Counted from the first letter of the stretch, positions 42,610-54,341 are shown. The stretch: DNA of 64,000 nt from Didymella arachidicola (GCA_016630955.3 CM049999.1:620001-684000); one strand, 5' to 3'. Numbers and translations: made by a program. The notes: generated by a model not told the origin, from the sequence alone.

Positions 42610-43893
42610 TCAAAACTCCAGCTCTTCAACCTCCATCCCGCACTCCACACACGTCTTCTTCTCCATCCCCGTCTCCAGATCCGTGACGCCTCTTCCCCAC
42701 TCATGCTCGTGCTTATCGTACCGCCCCTTGATCTTTTGCCCAAACTCTGCGTCTCCTCCGCCTCCTAGTCGTGCTCTCTTGTACGCCTCTACCCTCGTCC
42801 TCCTCTTCAGATCCTCCAGCTTATTCTTGAACTTCTTCTCCTTGCGCTGTTTCGCGACCTTTGTTCTCTTCTCATACTCCTCATCGAGCGCCTCTGAGCT
42901 CCCCCATTTTTTACTGCTGAAAGCATAGGATTCGACTTGCAGTCTCAGGAACAGCTGCATGTTGTGGAAGCTCGTTTTGTGAGGGTTGGGTTTCTCGAGA
43001 TGTGGGAGGAGGTCTTCGTCCGCAAGCTCCGGGTTCGTGAGGAGGTAGTCGTCGCGCGCCTCTGTCTTGGTGAGGAGGCTGTATTTGTCCGGGTAGAGGT
43101 CTTTGCAGCGCGCGCATACGCTGACGTGGAATGTGTCGGCCCATTTCCAGTCGATCTCCAGACTGTTGCATTCGCGGCACTTGCCGGGAACGTCTTTCTT
43201 TCCATCGCCGTAACGGCCTTTGTAGGTACCCGCTTCTCTCTCTGCGTTCTCGGCAGCTTCCAAAAGCGCGGCATCCTCGTCTTCCGCCTCCTCCTTCCCG
43301 TTGACGGTGTTTAGGATTGAGATCCCCGGCTCGTAGGGTCCGGCCCGGGCTTCCTGCAGCTTCTTGCGGACTTGCTCGCGCTCCCATTCCACCAGGGTCA
43401 TGCCCTCTGGTTTTTGCTCCTCACGACTTTTGCCTGTCCACATGGCGCGGTTGTGCGGATCGTCAGTTGTGCTGAGAAAACCGCCTTTCGTGTCGGTCAT
43501 GGTGCTGAAGTCGTAGTCGATGAAGTCGGAGCGCTTGATATCTTTGCTCTTGCTTTGATGGATGTACGAATTTGATGGGGGCTGGGTGAACCACCCTGGT
43601 GCTTGGACAGAGCTGGCATTGCGAGATTGTGTCGGGGTCGTGGACGAGGTCACGGAGGAATATGCGCGTTTTGTGCCGGCTACGGGAGCAGGTAACGGGC
43701 GCGATGCTTGCGCTTGCTGGGCTTGGGCTTTGGCACGTAGTCTGGCTTCTTCCTGGAGCGTGTGAGTATGTCGTCTTATCAAAGAAGTCTGGCAACTCAC
43801 CATTCGCCTGATCTGCTCAGGTGTTGGAGGATTCGGCGGCAGCTTCCCCGCTGAGCGCATGGCTCTTGGGGGTGTTGCTGGCCTGTCAGCCAT
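42610..43893 (-). CDS. rad14: DNA repair protein Rad14 (XPA)
   Basis: Exons 43893-43801 and 43752-42610 give 411 aa. The 48-bp intron (GTGAGT donor, CTCCAG acceptor) is a multiple of three without a stop, so it could be missed; removing it restores the family order PEQIRRM/EEARLRAKA. The zinc finger CxxC...CxxC (CREC ... CARC, about residues 222-246) is followed by the DNA-binding region (YSLLTKTEARDDYLLT, then NPHKTSFHNMQLFLRLQVES). A basic C-terminus and a terminal CVECG pair follow. It recognises damaged DNA in nucleotide excision repair. It is divergent from the peptidyl-tRNA hydrolase gene. Confidence 0.93.
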   Translation of the reverse strand: MADRPATPPRAMRSAGKLPPNPPTPEQIRRMVSCQTSLIRRHTHTLQEEARLRAKAQAQQAQASRPLPAPVAGTKRAYSSVTSSTTPTQSRNASSVQAPGWFTQPPSNSYIHQSKSKDIKRSDFIDYDFSTMTDTKGGFLSTTDDPHNRAMWTGKSREEQKPEGMTLVEWEREQVRKKLQEARAGPYEPGISILNTVNGKEEAEDEDAALLEAAENAEREAGTYKGRYGDGKKDVPGKCRECNSLEIDWKWADTFHVSVCARCKDLYPDKYSLLTKTEARDDYLLTNPELADEDLLPHLEKPNPHKTSFHNMQLFLRLQVESYAFSSKKWGSSEALDEEYEKRTKVAKQRKEKKFKNKLEDLKRRTRVEAYKRARLGGGGDAEFGQKIKGRYDKHEHEWGRGVTDLETGMEKKTCVECGMEVEELEF

Positions 43894-44387
43894 GAGACTC
43901 GTATCTTTGGTTGTACTGAGAACAAGAAGGTGTTTTGCTGAAAGCAACAAATGTTAACGGCAAGGACTCGGCAATTGCAGTGGCGGCTGTCACAATGTCG
44001 AAGGCGCGATCGAGACCCTTGTTCATGGACGATCGCGCTAAGATTCGCCCCTACGTCACTCCGAACGTTTGCAAATCGCATTCTACGATGTGCCCAACTT
44101 TGTGAATGCGATGACTGAGAAAATGAAACAAGTGCTTGAGATTTGGTGTTTTCTGTGTGAAGACAGTGCCAAACAGAGAAGGGCGCTCTGTCAGCAGGCT
44201 TCATTCGCACCGCCCTTACCAATTCACGATGACTCTTCCATGTGGCTGTACAGTTCACAGTCCCAACGTCTCAGACTAGCTCGCGTGAAGATCCACGGTT
44301 CGTCATAGACAGAGGCAGACTCCTGCAATAAGTAGCGTCTTGCAGCACTTCCCAAGCACCAGTGCAAGTCCTTCGTTTTCCGCCGCC
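43894..44387. promoter_or_regulatory. Divergent promoter region, rad14 / peptidyl-tRNA hydrolase
   Basis: 494 bp between opposite start codons; no TATA box or repeat stands out. Confidence 0.45.
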
Positions 44388-45314
44388 ATGTTGAACGCGC
44401 GAACACGTGCGCACGTGGCCAGCCCTACGGCTCTAGCTGCCGATCCGCAAACCACCCCTGCAACAGAATACCTCAGCAACGACGCAATCAATCGGCGCCC
44501 CGGCCTGAACAAACGCGAAGCCCGCAAGCTGAAGAAAGCCCAGCAGACTCTGCCCACGCCGTCAGACACATCTTCTGAGACCGAAGCGCCTGCCACAAAC
44601 CCGCTGAAGGCTCGAAAACCTGATCCCTCAAACACCGACGAAAGCGTCTCGATACCACAGTCTTTGACCACTGCCATGCCGCCAGGCAATCCAATCCCCC
44701 TACTTATCTGCAGCATCGGCAACCCCGGTCCAACCTACGCCAACACCCTGCACAGCGCAGGACACATCGTAATTTCATACATCGCGGGCCGCAAATCCTA
44801 CCAGCCCTTCACAAAAGGGCTCTCCGGGCTCGTCGCGCGGCCCGACAACACCACATTCTCTCTATCCCTTCTGAAGGGCTACAGCAAAACACAAGGGGGC
44901 CCACCCGAAGACGACTGGACGTTCTGGCAATCACTCTCCCTAATGAATGTCAGCGGTGTCGGGGTGAAGAAAGCATACGCCGCGTGGCTGGCAGAACTTC
45001 GGCGGCGGACAAGTCCAAGTCAAGAGGGGAGATTGGTAGTCGTGCACGACGAGCTAGAGAGCGCGTTGGGCAAAGTCAGTGTGCGAGAGAGTGGGGCGAG
45101 CGCGAGGGGGCATAATGGGTTGAAGAGCTGTCAGCAGCAGCTTGGTGGTGTCAAGTGGTGGAGGGTCGGTGTCGGCATTGGAAGGCCTGAGAGCAGGGAT
45201 CCGAATGTCGTGAGCAGATACGTGCTGGGGAAGATGCAGGAGAGGGAGAGGAGCGGGTTGGAAAGGGCGGCCCCTGGGGTTGTGGATGCGTTGAGGTCGA
45301 TTGCTGAGAAGTAG
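44388..45314 (+). CDS. Peptidyl-tRNA hydrolase (Pth family)
   Basis: 308 aa, single exon; start chosen at GCCGCCATG (44388). An N-terminal extension of about 100 residues, rich in T, P and basic residues, may be a mitochondrial presequence plus linker. The Pth domain follows: ICSIGNPGPTYANTLHSAGH holds the catalytic His, VVVHDELE holds the Asp, and SGASARGHNGLKS is the substrate loop. It releases peptides from peptidyl-tRNA after premature dissociation. The bacterial-type TRHNVG motif reads TLHSAG here. Confidence 0.88.
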   Translation: MLNARTRAHVASPTALAADPQTTPATEYLSNDAINRRPGLNKREARKLKKAQQTLPTPSDTSSETEAPATNPLKARKPDPSNTDESVSIPQSLTTAMPPGNPIPLLICSIGNPGPTYANTLHSAGHIVISYIAGRKSYQPFTKGLSGLVARPDNTTFSLSLLKGYSKTQGGPPEDDWTFWQSLSLMNVSGVGVKKAYAAWLAELRRRTSPSQEGRLVVVHDELESALGKVSVRESGASARGHNGLKSCQQQLGGVKWWRVGVGIGRPESRDPNVVSRYVLGKMQERERSGLERAAPGVVDALRSIAEK

Positions 45315-45839
45315 TTGACTGCATAGCATTGCAAGTGTCAGTTTCTGTACAATTCTTTTGTTGTACGATGCGCATAGCGATAGAGATAGAAGATGATACC
45401 CATAGATCTCGATTGCACGATGATTGGATTTCAGTACTCAACCTTAGCCGCCAAGAAACATAAAGTTGCACTGGCATGGCGACTGCTAAACAAGATTAGA
45501 AGAAGCTTATTTATTCGATGTTCAAATGAACCCTATCACTAGTCTCGAGCGCTAACACGTGTTGAACATGTACCTTGGTCTTGTAACATCACGAGCATGA
45601 CACAGAAGCAGCAGTGAGCCGGGAGATGGACATGCGGTACGAGTCGTATTAAGTATTATGCTGTTGCCGAAGAGCTCATGCTCTGGGTATATTGCTGAAA
45701 TCACTTTTGCTTCATCCATCCTCTAATCTCCTTCGATTCCGTGTTGTGTAGGCCGTTTCGTCGTGGACGCGCAGGCGCCAACAAGGTCCTAAGACGTCGA
45801 CAGCAGGTCTTCCTTGGGCTTTCGCAGGCTAATAGCTCT
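45315..45839. other. Intergenic region
   Basis: 3' regions of two convergent genes. No further gene seen. Confidence 0.4.
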
Positions 45840-46199
45840 CTACTGCACTCGCACACTCTCAATGGTTCCAAACTTTCCTGGCAACCTCCCTGCGCCGTGC
45901 GTCGCCTCGTAGGCTGCGTTGACGCTGCGGTGATGTTCCTGGGCTGCAACCTTGACCGACTTCCAAAGCTTCTTGATTGACGAGTTGAGGTTCTTCTCGG
46001 TCTTGTTCATGTTGACAAAGTGGTGCGCATCATGCTGGGAGTCGTGGCTGACGCGAGCTGACTGGGAAGCCGGCGTCGACACGATCGATGATGAGTTTGA
46101 AGATGCCCGTACGCCTGAGGCGGACGAGAGCGAAAGGATACGGGGGTGCGAGTCCATGTTCGACATTGTGCGGTAGGCGATCAAGTCGTATTCGAGCAT
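45840..46199 (-). CDS. Small conserved-looking unknown protein
   Basis: 119 aa, single exon, from ATG 46199 (a second ATG 12 codons in could be the start). The N-terminal half is serine-rich; the C-terminal half has an amphipathic segment with NSSIKKLWKSVKVAAQEHHRSV and ends GKFGTIESVRVQ. No signal peptide or membrane segment. I do not recognise a family. It follows the Swi5-domain gene on the same strand after about 900 bp. Confidence 0.55.
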   Translation of the reverse strand: MLEYDLIAYRTMSNMDSHPRILSLSSASGVRASSNSSSIVSTPASQSARVSHDSQHDAHHFVNMNKTEKNLNSSIKKLWKSVKVAAQEHHRSVNAAYEATHGAGRLPGKFGTIESVRVQ

Positions 46200-47093
46200 G
46201 CGTTGTCTCTGTGTGCGGTGTGCTAGTGAAGGGGTGGATGATGAGAGTCACAAGTGGTCTTGCTTGGGAATATACTTGAGGTTTGAAGGCTTGCGTTTGC
46301 TAGTGATTGCTATGTCGTGCTCTTGCCTCATATTATATACTCGTTTCGCCAACAAAGAAATTTTCACCCCGTCGTCTCCAGATCTCACGATCCCGCCTCC
46401 ATCTCAGCACTACATTCCACGTGCCAGGCTAGATCATTTGCGCAGTCGTGGACATGTGGGTCCTGTTACTCGATCAGTGTAACGCTGTGAAGTCCAGAAG
46501 CTACTCTAGCAACTACATAGGGCGTGCGTGAACAATGCTGCGACGTCATGGATGTGTAAAGAAGAGCCTCCACTTTCTCGGGCTAAGCTCGATCTGGGCA
46601 TTCCGCCATGGCGCGAACCCTTTTTGAAAGTGTGCTGCTGGTTGGTGGTGAGACGCGATTTTCGGTTGGGCTCGGCAGAGCGTCAACAGGGCGTGAGCCA
46701 GAAAGCCGAGCAGTTTCTGCACACCAGGGCATAAAGACTTTGTGAATCTGACACAAGTCGTTGCCGTTAAAGGCATTTTGTTTGTCATAGCCCCTCCAGG
46801 CGGAAAATTTGAGGACGCGGCCGTGTCGCCGTATGCAAGTGAGATTGGTCCTGGCTAAACATGCGGCTTAAAAAACATGGAACTTTCTTGAACGTGCACC
46901 TCAGTTCGTGTGCATCGCGCGACGGAAAACAATGTCACGCCTTGCCGTTGGTGCAAGTCCGTCGGTGTACTTGCACCAACGCCGGTCTTAATTGTCGAAA
47001 GTTCTATTTGGGTATCTTCTTGTCATAACGTCATAGCGGTCTGAAATGCCGCCAGCACACTGCGTTTCACTCATGACTTTCTTTCTTCAGCGC
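46200..47093. other. Intergenic region with a 13-bp hairpin
   Basis: No gene. Contains the perfect inverted repeat at 46946-46981 listed separately. Confidence 0.5.
46946..46981. repeat. Perfect 13-bp inverted repeat with 10-nt loop
   Basis: CGTTGGTGCAAGT (46946-46958) and its exact reverse complement (46969-46981) flank a 10-nt spacer. It lies about 110 bp beyond the stop codon of the Swi5-domain gene. It could be a 3' RNA hairpin of that gene or a dyad-symmetric protein site. Confidence 0.8.
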
Positions 47094-48789
47094 TTAGTCG
47101 TTGGCGTCAATGCCGAACTCTTCTTGGATCTCCATTATCCTCAGACCACGCTGATCAGCGATCAGGCCCATGAGCCCTTGCCCAACGTCCTTCAGCTCGT
47201 TGTACTCGTGCAGCAACTTGATATGTTCTTTAACGATTCTGTTGGCTGCAGCCATGATCTCTTTCTCTGTGGGTTCGTCATCATTATAGGCGTTCTCTTC
47301 CATAAGCACTTGAATCGCCGGCTGAACCCTCAATGAGCCCAGCAATGCAGCTTTTTGAGCCCTGAGTTCGGCCAGTGTGATCTCTTGTGGACTCAGCTTT
47401 GATGCTGGAAATGGTAATGTAGGCTCACCGGCTTGTAAGGCCGTGGACTGCGATTCGGGTAGGATGCCAACTGCCACGGGCGATATGTTTCCGCCCTCTG
47501 CGACAGACGAGCCATGAGCATCCAGTCGGTGGTCTTCGCCGTAAGCGCCGTGGACCACAATCTTGGATCTGCATCCTGTTGCTTCTGGTCTCGCAGAAGC
47601 TGTGTGAGGGTCACCATCTAATCGATCTTGCTCGCTCAACGACACTGCTGAGTGATGTGATGCGGCCAATTCAGTCTTGTCGCGCTTGGCGAGCTCAGCC
47701 AAACTGGGTGGAAGGTCATGGCTATGCTGTTCGCTTGCCAGGCCACCACCGTCTGTCGTTTTGCTTGGAGATACTCGGTCATGTGCGATTGAGGCATCGC
47801 TGTTTGCTTCAAGAAGATCGTTATGCGCGGCAGTACCCGAGGAAGTAGTTGCTGGCTTGATATTGTTTTGAGTTTCGCCGTCCAATACTGACGTGGAAGC
47901 ATTGTGCTGAGCAGACAGCTCTGTAGCTGACTCTCGCTGGTCTGTCGATTCCCCAGACGATACTATGTCCAGAGCTTCTGGTGCTACGTCTTTGTCCGTA
48001 GGAATTGGCGTATTGACAGCATCTGGGGTAGTCTGCTCAGCTACAGCCGCTTCAGGATAGTATGCGATGACAGCGTTGGGTGAATGGATCTGTACAACGA
48101 TTTAGCAAATATCCATGATCGAGCTTCGCCAGACAGACTGTAGCCTCACAGGCGGTATCGCAGCCAGGCTTTGTAGCCAACGCCTCGATCGCAGCGGCAG
48201 CCGAACCCTGTCGTGAGACATTGACAACACTGCAGACTCCCCCGGGGTCTCCTTCGTCGCTGGCAGATTGTGCGGAACCACTCTGCGGCAGCTCCATTTC
48301 CGTGCGATGTCCGTCGAGTGCCAGGCCCTGGGCATGGCCTGTCGACATTTCATCTTGCTGCACACTTGGGCTGACAGTTGTGTCATTCGTTCTGTTTGTG
48401 GCGACGCGGTCACCTTGTCTAGATACAACGGCTGCGCAGACAACCTCTCGGGGAACTTCATCAGCTTGGCGTGCGATATCTATGGTGAACGCGCTAGCAT
48501 TGTCAGTTGCTGCCTGGTGTAACGAATGCAGTTCAGGTTGATCAAATCGTGTGGCAATAGTATCAGTTGGAAGATTCTTCTGATTGACATCCAAGACACC
48601 GGTGCAATCCGAGGATTGATTGGCAGTGTGTGCAGCGGCTTCGTGGTGAGGGCAAGCCACGGCTTGGGTGTCTTGATCAGCTGTCGTGGAAAGCTTGTCG
48701 ACGGCTGCGTCTGAAATTGTAGCAGGCAAAGACGGCAGCAGCTCTTCTTCACTATCGGCAATCTCGGTGACGCCTGTGCCAACCGCCAT
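47094..48789 (-). CDS. swi5: Swi5-domain protein with long N-terminal extension
   Basis: Two exons, 48789-48139 and 48089-47094, join in frame to about 548 aa. The intron has a weak GTCTGT donor and a CTAAA branch site; an alternative GTGAGG donor with a later acceptor cannot be excluded. The C-terminal about 90 residues match Swi5/Sae3: LAELRAQKAALLGSL, EKEIMAAANRIVKEHIKLLH, then DVGQGLMGLIADQRGLRI. Swi5-Sfr1 supports Rad51 in recombination. The remaining about 450 residues are low-complexity, S/T/A/Q/D-rich and probably disordered; canonical Swi5 is under 120 aa. It is divergent from the Ytp1 gene. Confidence 0.78.
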
Positions 48790-49097
48790 GTTGTTACAAT
48801 TGAGTGTGGTATGCAGCTCTGAGAATGATGGTGTTCGGCCGGAGGTGACGGAAGGAGCGGCCAATGACGACGCCGCCTTCCCTTCACGTAAGCAATAGAT
48901 TGCGACGCGGCATGAGCAGGATCCTCGAAGGCGACGACGCTTCCTCCTGGAATTCAGCGCAGCCGCACCCGAATACGCTCGCAGATACTATTCGAGTAGA
49001 CCGTTGCATGTCCGTGAACGCCTAAACCTCCACGCCGGAGTCACGACCTTCGACAATACCCACAACACCGTCGCATTCAGCTCTATTCAAGCCAAAC
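48790..49097. promoter_or_regulatory. Divergent promoter region, swi5 / ytp1
   Basis: 308 bp between opposite start codons. No obvious TATA box. Confidence 0.45.
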
Positions 49098-50602
49098 ATG
49101 GTAGCCACGACGCGGCGGGCTGCTCTCACAGCAGCGCTGCTGTTCAGTACAGCGATCACAGCGCACGAGCACCACGTAAACAAGATCGCAGAAGGCGAAG
49201 TTATATCACAAGACCCCATCGACTCGATATTATGGACGCACATCTTAGTGCAGGGGTTCGCCTGGGGGATCATCTTCCCCACAGGAATGGTCTTGGGTGT
49301 CAGTCAGCCAGCAATGTAGATTATGCGGCCAGCAGACTAACAAATGCAGATAATACGTTCAAAATGGCACGTTCCCGTGCAAGTGGCCGGCTCCGTTCTC
49401 GCGATCATTGGCTACTTCCTGGGCCATAAACACAAGGGCAGGCAATTCACCGAAGACAATATCCACGCCAAATTCGTCCCTATCATCATGCTCATGCTGA
49501 TCGCACAAATCGTCATGGGTGTTTACTTAAGGCTGCACCTCGAGAAGGGTATACACGGCAAGATCCGCAGGGTGGTGGTTATTGGACACGGAGTGGTAGG
49601 AAAGGCTCTGCCTGTGGTCTCTTGGGTGCAGTTCCTCTTTGGAGGGATTACTGCGCTCGGATTCTGTAGGGCGGACCATACCGGACAATGCCTTGCCCAC
49701 TTCATTATGGGCAGCGCCTTCATTGCCTACGGAATTATTCTCATCATCCTGTTGCTCGTGGGACAGATGTGGCTGAAGCGGACTGGCCGCAGCCAGGAGT
49801 TCTTCGACTCCCTTGTGATTGCGGCTTGGGGATGCGTCAACACTTTCACGGAGCACAGGTGGGGCGGTCCATGGGTACATAACGATCTGCAGCACACATC
49901 CATGGGCATCATTTGGTGGGCCGCTGGACTGGTCGGTGTCTGGCTCAGCCGCAAGAGAAACGGACAGCCGAAGCGCAACCTCATCCCTGGCATGGTCATC
50001 TTCGTCACCGGCTGGGCCATGTCTGCCCACCCGCAACACCTGCCAATTTCAACTATGATCCACACAGTATTTGGTTACACACTCATGGCTGCGGGCGCTG
50101 CTCGCATCATCGAGATTGCTTTCGTGTTGAGGGACCGCAGTGCTGTCACCAATGATCTGGAGGACCCGGACCCGAACAGCTTCCAGTATCTCACACCCTT
50201 CCTCCTTATTGCTGGGGGCTTCATGTTCATGGGTGCCACCGAGGAGCAGATGCAGATGCTTGCGGATGCAAATGTCACGCATGTCTCCTACGTGCTCATT
50301 CTATTCAGCATGGCTTTCCTAATATTTCTTTGTAAGTCTACTCCTACAAGTACTCAACAGTTCGCTAACGGATTTATGCAGTCGCCAATCTTCTCGTCCA
50401 TCTCTATGCTGTCCACGCTTTCCAGAACTCGAAGACAGATGCCGAGACGCCCCACTTGAATGGAGGCGCAAACGGCTACGCAAGAGTCGATCATGGAGTC
50501 AGGGATGCGGAGGAGTTTGAGCTCGAGGGCCTCACTGACGATGAAGATGATGATGAGCCGCGCCACAAGGAGGGCAGAACGAACGGTCACGTAGCATTAT
50601 AG
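49098..50602 (+). CDS. ytp1: Ytp1-like multipass membrane protein
   Basis: Exons 49098-49298, 49350-50331 and 50382-50602 give 467 aa. A signal peptide (about 1-22) is followed by an N-terminal DUF2427/cytochrome-b561-like region (ILWTHILVQGFAWGIIFPTG, then GYFLGH and HAKFVPIIM, with membrane histidines). A Ytp1 C-terminal region with about eight further membrane segments follows (GCVNTFTEHRWGGPW, LQHTSMGIIWW). The cytosolic tail is acidic (LTDDEDDDEP). The histidines could bind haem as in b561 proteins, but this is inference. Function in yeast is not settled. Confidence 0.88.
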
Positions 50603-51383
50603 ATACGCATAGCTTGGGTAAGGCATCATTGCATAGGAGGCGTTTAACAATCCGACATTTCTTTCAAAGACAGAAAACTTGTTTATACTTCATTCTGTCA
50701 ACTAGGGCGACCGTGATAGTCACACAACGGAACCCGTTCCTAGGAGTTGGATCGCTAGAACCAAAAGCCGAGAGCTATGAACCGGGACGTCAAGTTTCAG
50801 AGCCATCATCAAGGCGGTCGATACCTGTCCAGGCGTGAAAAGACCGCTAATTATGGCTGCGCCTTGACTGAGTGTACGGTCAGAAACCGAGATATAGCAA
50901 AAACGAGTGGCGAATGGATTGAAATATTTAATATGTTTAGATATCCCTTTAATGAATCAACACAACGGAAGCACTTCAATTGTGGTCGTATTATCAGCAG
51001 ACAAAACAATCCAGGCCTATGCGGTTTACAAACTGGACTCAAAACTTCCCACCTAATTGTGCATCACGACATAACTTTGCTCGATTGATAGGATACGGGT
51101 TCGCATCGATCGATTCTTCAAATATGGCTAATACACCTCCAATGATACATGTAACTGTGGAACTCTGGCAGAGCCTTGACCAGACTACCCAAACTTCGCA
51201 AATGTAGGGATTTTATCAAGCTCCATTGGGTAGATACCGGTTAGGACGAAGGTCTTATGAGTAATGTAGATTTGCAAATGTAAGTGGCAGTGACGGAAAG
51301 GTTAATGATATGGAGGGTGTGAATAAAAAAGTCTGCGGCATGATCGCGGTGGCTGAAGATGTATTGTTGACACATTACCTGTA
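50603..51383. other. Intergenic region (0.8 kb)
   Basis: AT-rich, between convergent genes. No gene or repeat recognised. Confidence 0.4.
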
Positions 51384-52230
51384 TCATACATGAAAGCTGT
51401 CTTGGAGTTTGCTGTCGCTTCTACCCACGGTAGTTGGTTTGCGTATCGTACTGCCCTCTACCTCCTCAATCTCCCTGAACTGCCTTGGGAAGTACTTCCT
51501 GACCATAGCCTTGTTCTTCAGATCGTGCTGCTCTGGCAGTGCATCGATCATGCAACGCAGGCCATCCCTCTCAGTCCTCTCCCACTTATCCAGCAAGTTT
51601 CTGCGCAACTTCTTGAAGGATCGGCTAATCTCGTTGAGGCTATGAGCAAGACCCTCCGCTTCTAAATGGATCTCGGTGTTCGTATTACTTCTCCAGCGGT
51701 CCACGCCACGACTGCAGTCTGAGCAGTGACACTCCTTGCCTGTCATGTTCAGGCTGTCGTCGACTGCTTGTACGGGAAGTGTGTACATGTGAAGTGCCGC
51801 AGAGTACAAGTCGTGACGTTTGATGCAGAAGTCCATGTCGGTTTCGAGATCACTAAGCTGGGCCTTCAGTGTGGCCTTGATTGCTGGAGGTCGGATTGGG
51901 ATATAAGCGTGCTTGCGTGCACTTTCGCACGAGAACATGCATGCGCTTCTGTGAGGTGCATAGACTCTCGATGTGCGAAGAGAATAACGACGATTGGGCT
52001 TTGAACTCTTTGGATGTGTTGAAGAGGGAGCTGCGCCACCAGCCGCGGATGCAGTGCTCTGGTGTGGTGAAGGTACCAGGTGAGGACGTTTGTAGAGAGG
52101 CTTCCTGACGCCGCGTGTTGGATGATGTGCCAACTACAGAGTTCTTAGAAGGCTGCTTGATACGCAAGGCCACTGCTTGCGCGATAGGCGATAGATCGTC
52201 GTCAATCCCTAGGTCCGAGAATTGACACAT
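51384..52230 (-). CDS. Unknown protein, two exons
   Basis: I propose exons 52230-51923 and 51852-51384, 258 aa, because two overlapping frames join cleanly at a GTGCAC donor and TTAG acceptor (70-bp intron) while neither frame alone has both a proper start and the conserved-looking end. The N-terminus is polar (MCQFSDLGIDDDLSPIAQ). The C-terminal half has a helical, charged region (LNEISRSFKKLRRNLLDKWE) after a cysteine cluster (KECHCSDCSRG). No signal peptide or membrane segment. Family not recognised. Confidence 0.55.
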
Positions 52231-52416
52231 GTTGTGCTGCTGTCACAGGTGTAGTCTACGGCGGCCAGGACATCTTATAAGCCGGACGGGCAGCTCCAGA
52301 TCGTGCCCTTTGAAGACAATGTCTCGGAGTACTTGTGATGTGCAGAGAATGTCTTTAAAAGAAGAAAGAGCAAGCAAAGTATTCGCGAGCACATGTCGTG
52401 TTTGCTGGATGTTGGT

Positions 52417-54341
52417 TCAAGACGGGAGTCCGTCCAGAGCTAGAGTCCTTCTCCTTCTCATCTGACGGTCATCTTCGGCGTCCTCTTCGGCATTCACAAT
52501 GAAGATATTGTAATCGATCTCTGTACCCTTGTCTTTCCGAACGCCATCCAGCTCTTTGTTCAGGTCTTTTGTGTTGTGTCTCACCAGCTGTTTCTCTCCG
52601 AGACCGGTCTTGCGTTTCACGGCTTTCGCAATAGCAAACGCAGCTCGAAGTGGCGTCATCCCATAGCCCTCCTGCACCAAAGTTGATCTGCTTTGCGCGT
52701 CCAGCCACACGATGTACATGCTCAGACACCATCCGAAATGAATGAACACGAAGACTCCCGAAAGCATGGTCGAAAAACCCCACTCGTATGAAGGGTTGGC
52801 TGTATCCGGGAGACACCTGGACTTGCCCTGCAGATCCGAGATGTCATATGCTTTGTTGTTGTAGCAGAACCTATATGTTGCGTTTATGTCTTGAACATCA
52901 TATGGACGATCATTAATCTTGTAGGTCGCAGTATCATTGCCTATGCTGCGTGTTAGTATACTCCGGGTTGTCTTCCAAGCAATATGGCAGGACACACATT
53001 TGTAGGTGTATTTCTTGTCGTATAGGCCAGTCGCCGGGTCATATATGGACTCTTCCCAGCTGCCGAACTGGCCGGCGTAATTGAACAGACCTAATATAGC
53101 AATCAGTACACATCTAATCCGTCCGAATATGAAACCTACAGGTAGTGCCACCATCCGAACCATAGGCGTCATTTTTAGCGAGGTCGAAAGAGCCACTGTA
53201 GTAAAAAGTATCGGGTGGCTCCAGGGTCCCATTCAGCGTCTTGCAAGAGCCTTGGGCAGTGAGGCCAGTGAAGCGCAGATACTGGTGTCTTCGAAAACTT
53301 ACAGTGCTGTGTCCGAGGGACAAAGTAATTCGCCTGAATCGAGTAGTCGTCGGGGTCTGCGCAAATGGGCACGTCGAAGGTCGTGTTGCGAGTGCCCATG
53401 ATCACCCAGGCGTATTTCACCGCAGATGTGGGCACAATGTTGTTAGAGTCATCGAGGTCTATCCACGCGATCGAAGTGCTGTCATAACCCGTCATAGCTC
53501 CCAGGAACATTGGGATGAGCAGGACGTAGCTTGTCGAGACAAGAAAGTAGGCGAAGAGACACCTCGTCCGCTTGCTAGTGACAGACAGTAGTTCTTTGCA
53601 AAGCGTCCAAAGTGACAGGAGGCTAGGCCCCTCAAGCGCGATACGTTGGAAGATACGGAACGATGCCGGATGGCGCTCGATGACACGCAGTAAGGCGTCA
53701 GAGAAGACCACATAGGCAATTGACCAGGCCAGCATCTGGACTCCTCGGCCGATGAGAATGTCCCAAGCAACGTCGATGGTCTTTACCGTCGAAAACGAGA
53801 AGCGGCCCCATGTCTGATCCAGGATGAAGAGCCCTTTGAACCCGGTGACTGTTGAATTGGCTGGATTATCATCGATTTGGGAGTTCCCACAGCTCATGTA
53901 CTTTGCAGCGAAGACATTATAGTAGGGTGGCCATGTGCCAATGGCAAACTTAGGTCTAGGCGTAAACAGGCCTAGTATAACCATAGGCGCAGCTCCGCCG
54001 GACAGGAACAGGAAGAGTCCGAACCATTGTTTCTTCGCTGTGAAGACCCGTAACAGTGATGGCCATATTTCGAGACAGATGAAGGTCCAAGTCGCATTGA
54101 GGGTAGGCTGCAGCGTTTCGCTTGTGGATTGCAACGCCGGTGTCACGATCTGTTCTGTGGTCCGGCAGGCTGAAGTCCATCGGTTGCGTAGACCCCAAGT
54201 CCAAGCCCAGCTCCACCTCTTGCCTTCTGTCTCAACCACATCATTCCCCCACGTCTTTGAACGGCTCGGCGTCCATTCCCCGTTCACGGAGTGTATCGAC
54301 ACATTCACATCGTCGTCTGCTTCCTTTCCCATTGCAAACAT
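52417..54341 (-). CDS. Multipass membrane protein of unknown function
   Basis: Four exons, 54341-53303, 53250-53140, 53090-52998 and 52940-52417, join in frame to 588 aa. Introns have GTAAGT, GTAGGT and GTGTGT donors; the last contains a perfect TACTAAC branch site. The N-terminal about 95 residues are soluble. Then come membrane segments (WFGLFLFLSGGAAPMVILGLF; GVQMLAWSIAYVVFSDALLR; CLFAYFLVSTSYVLLIPMFL) and a large non-cytosolic loop with N-glycosylation sites and several cysteines. Two further membrane segments and a K/E-rich tail complete it. It looks like one of the large fungal integral membrane families without assigned function. Divergent from vps18. Confidence 0.72.
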
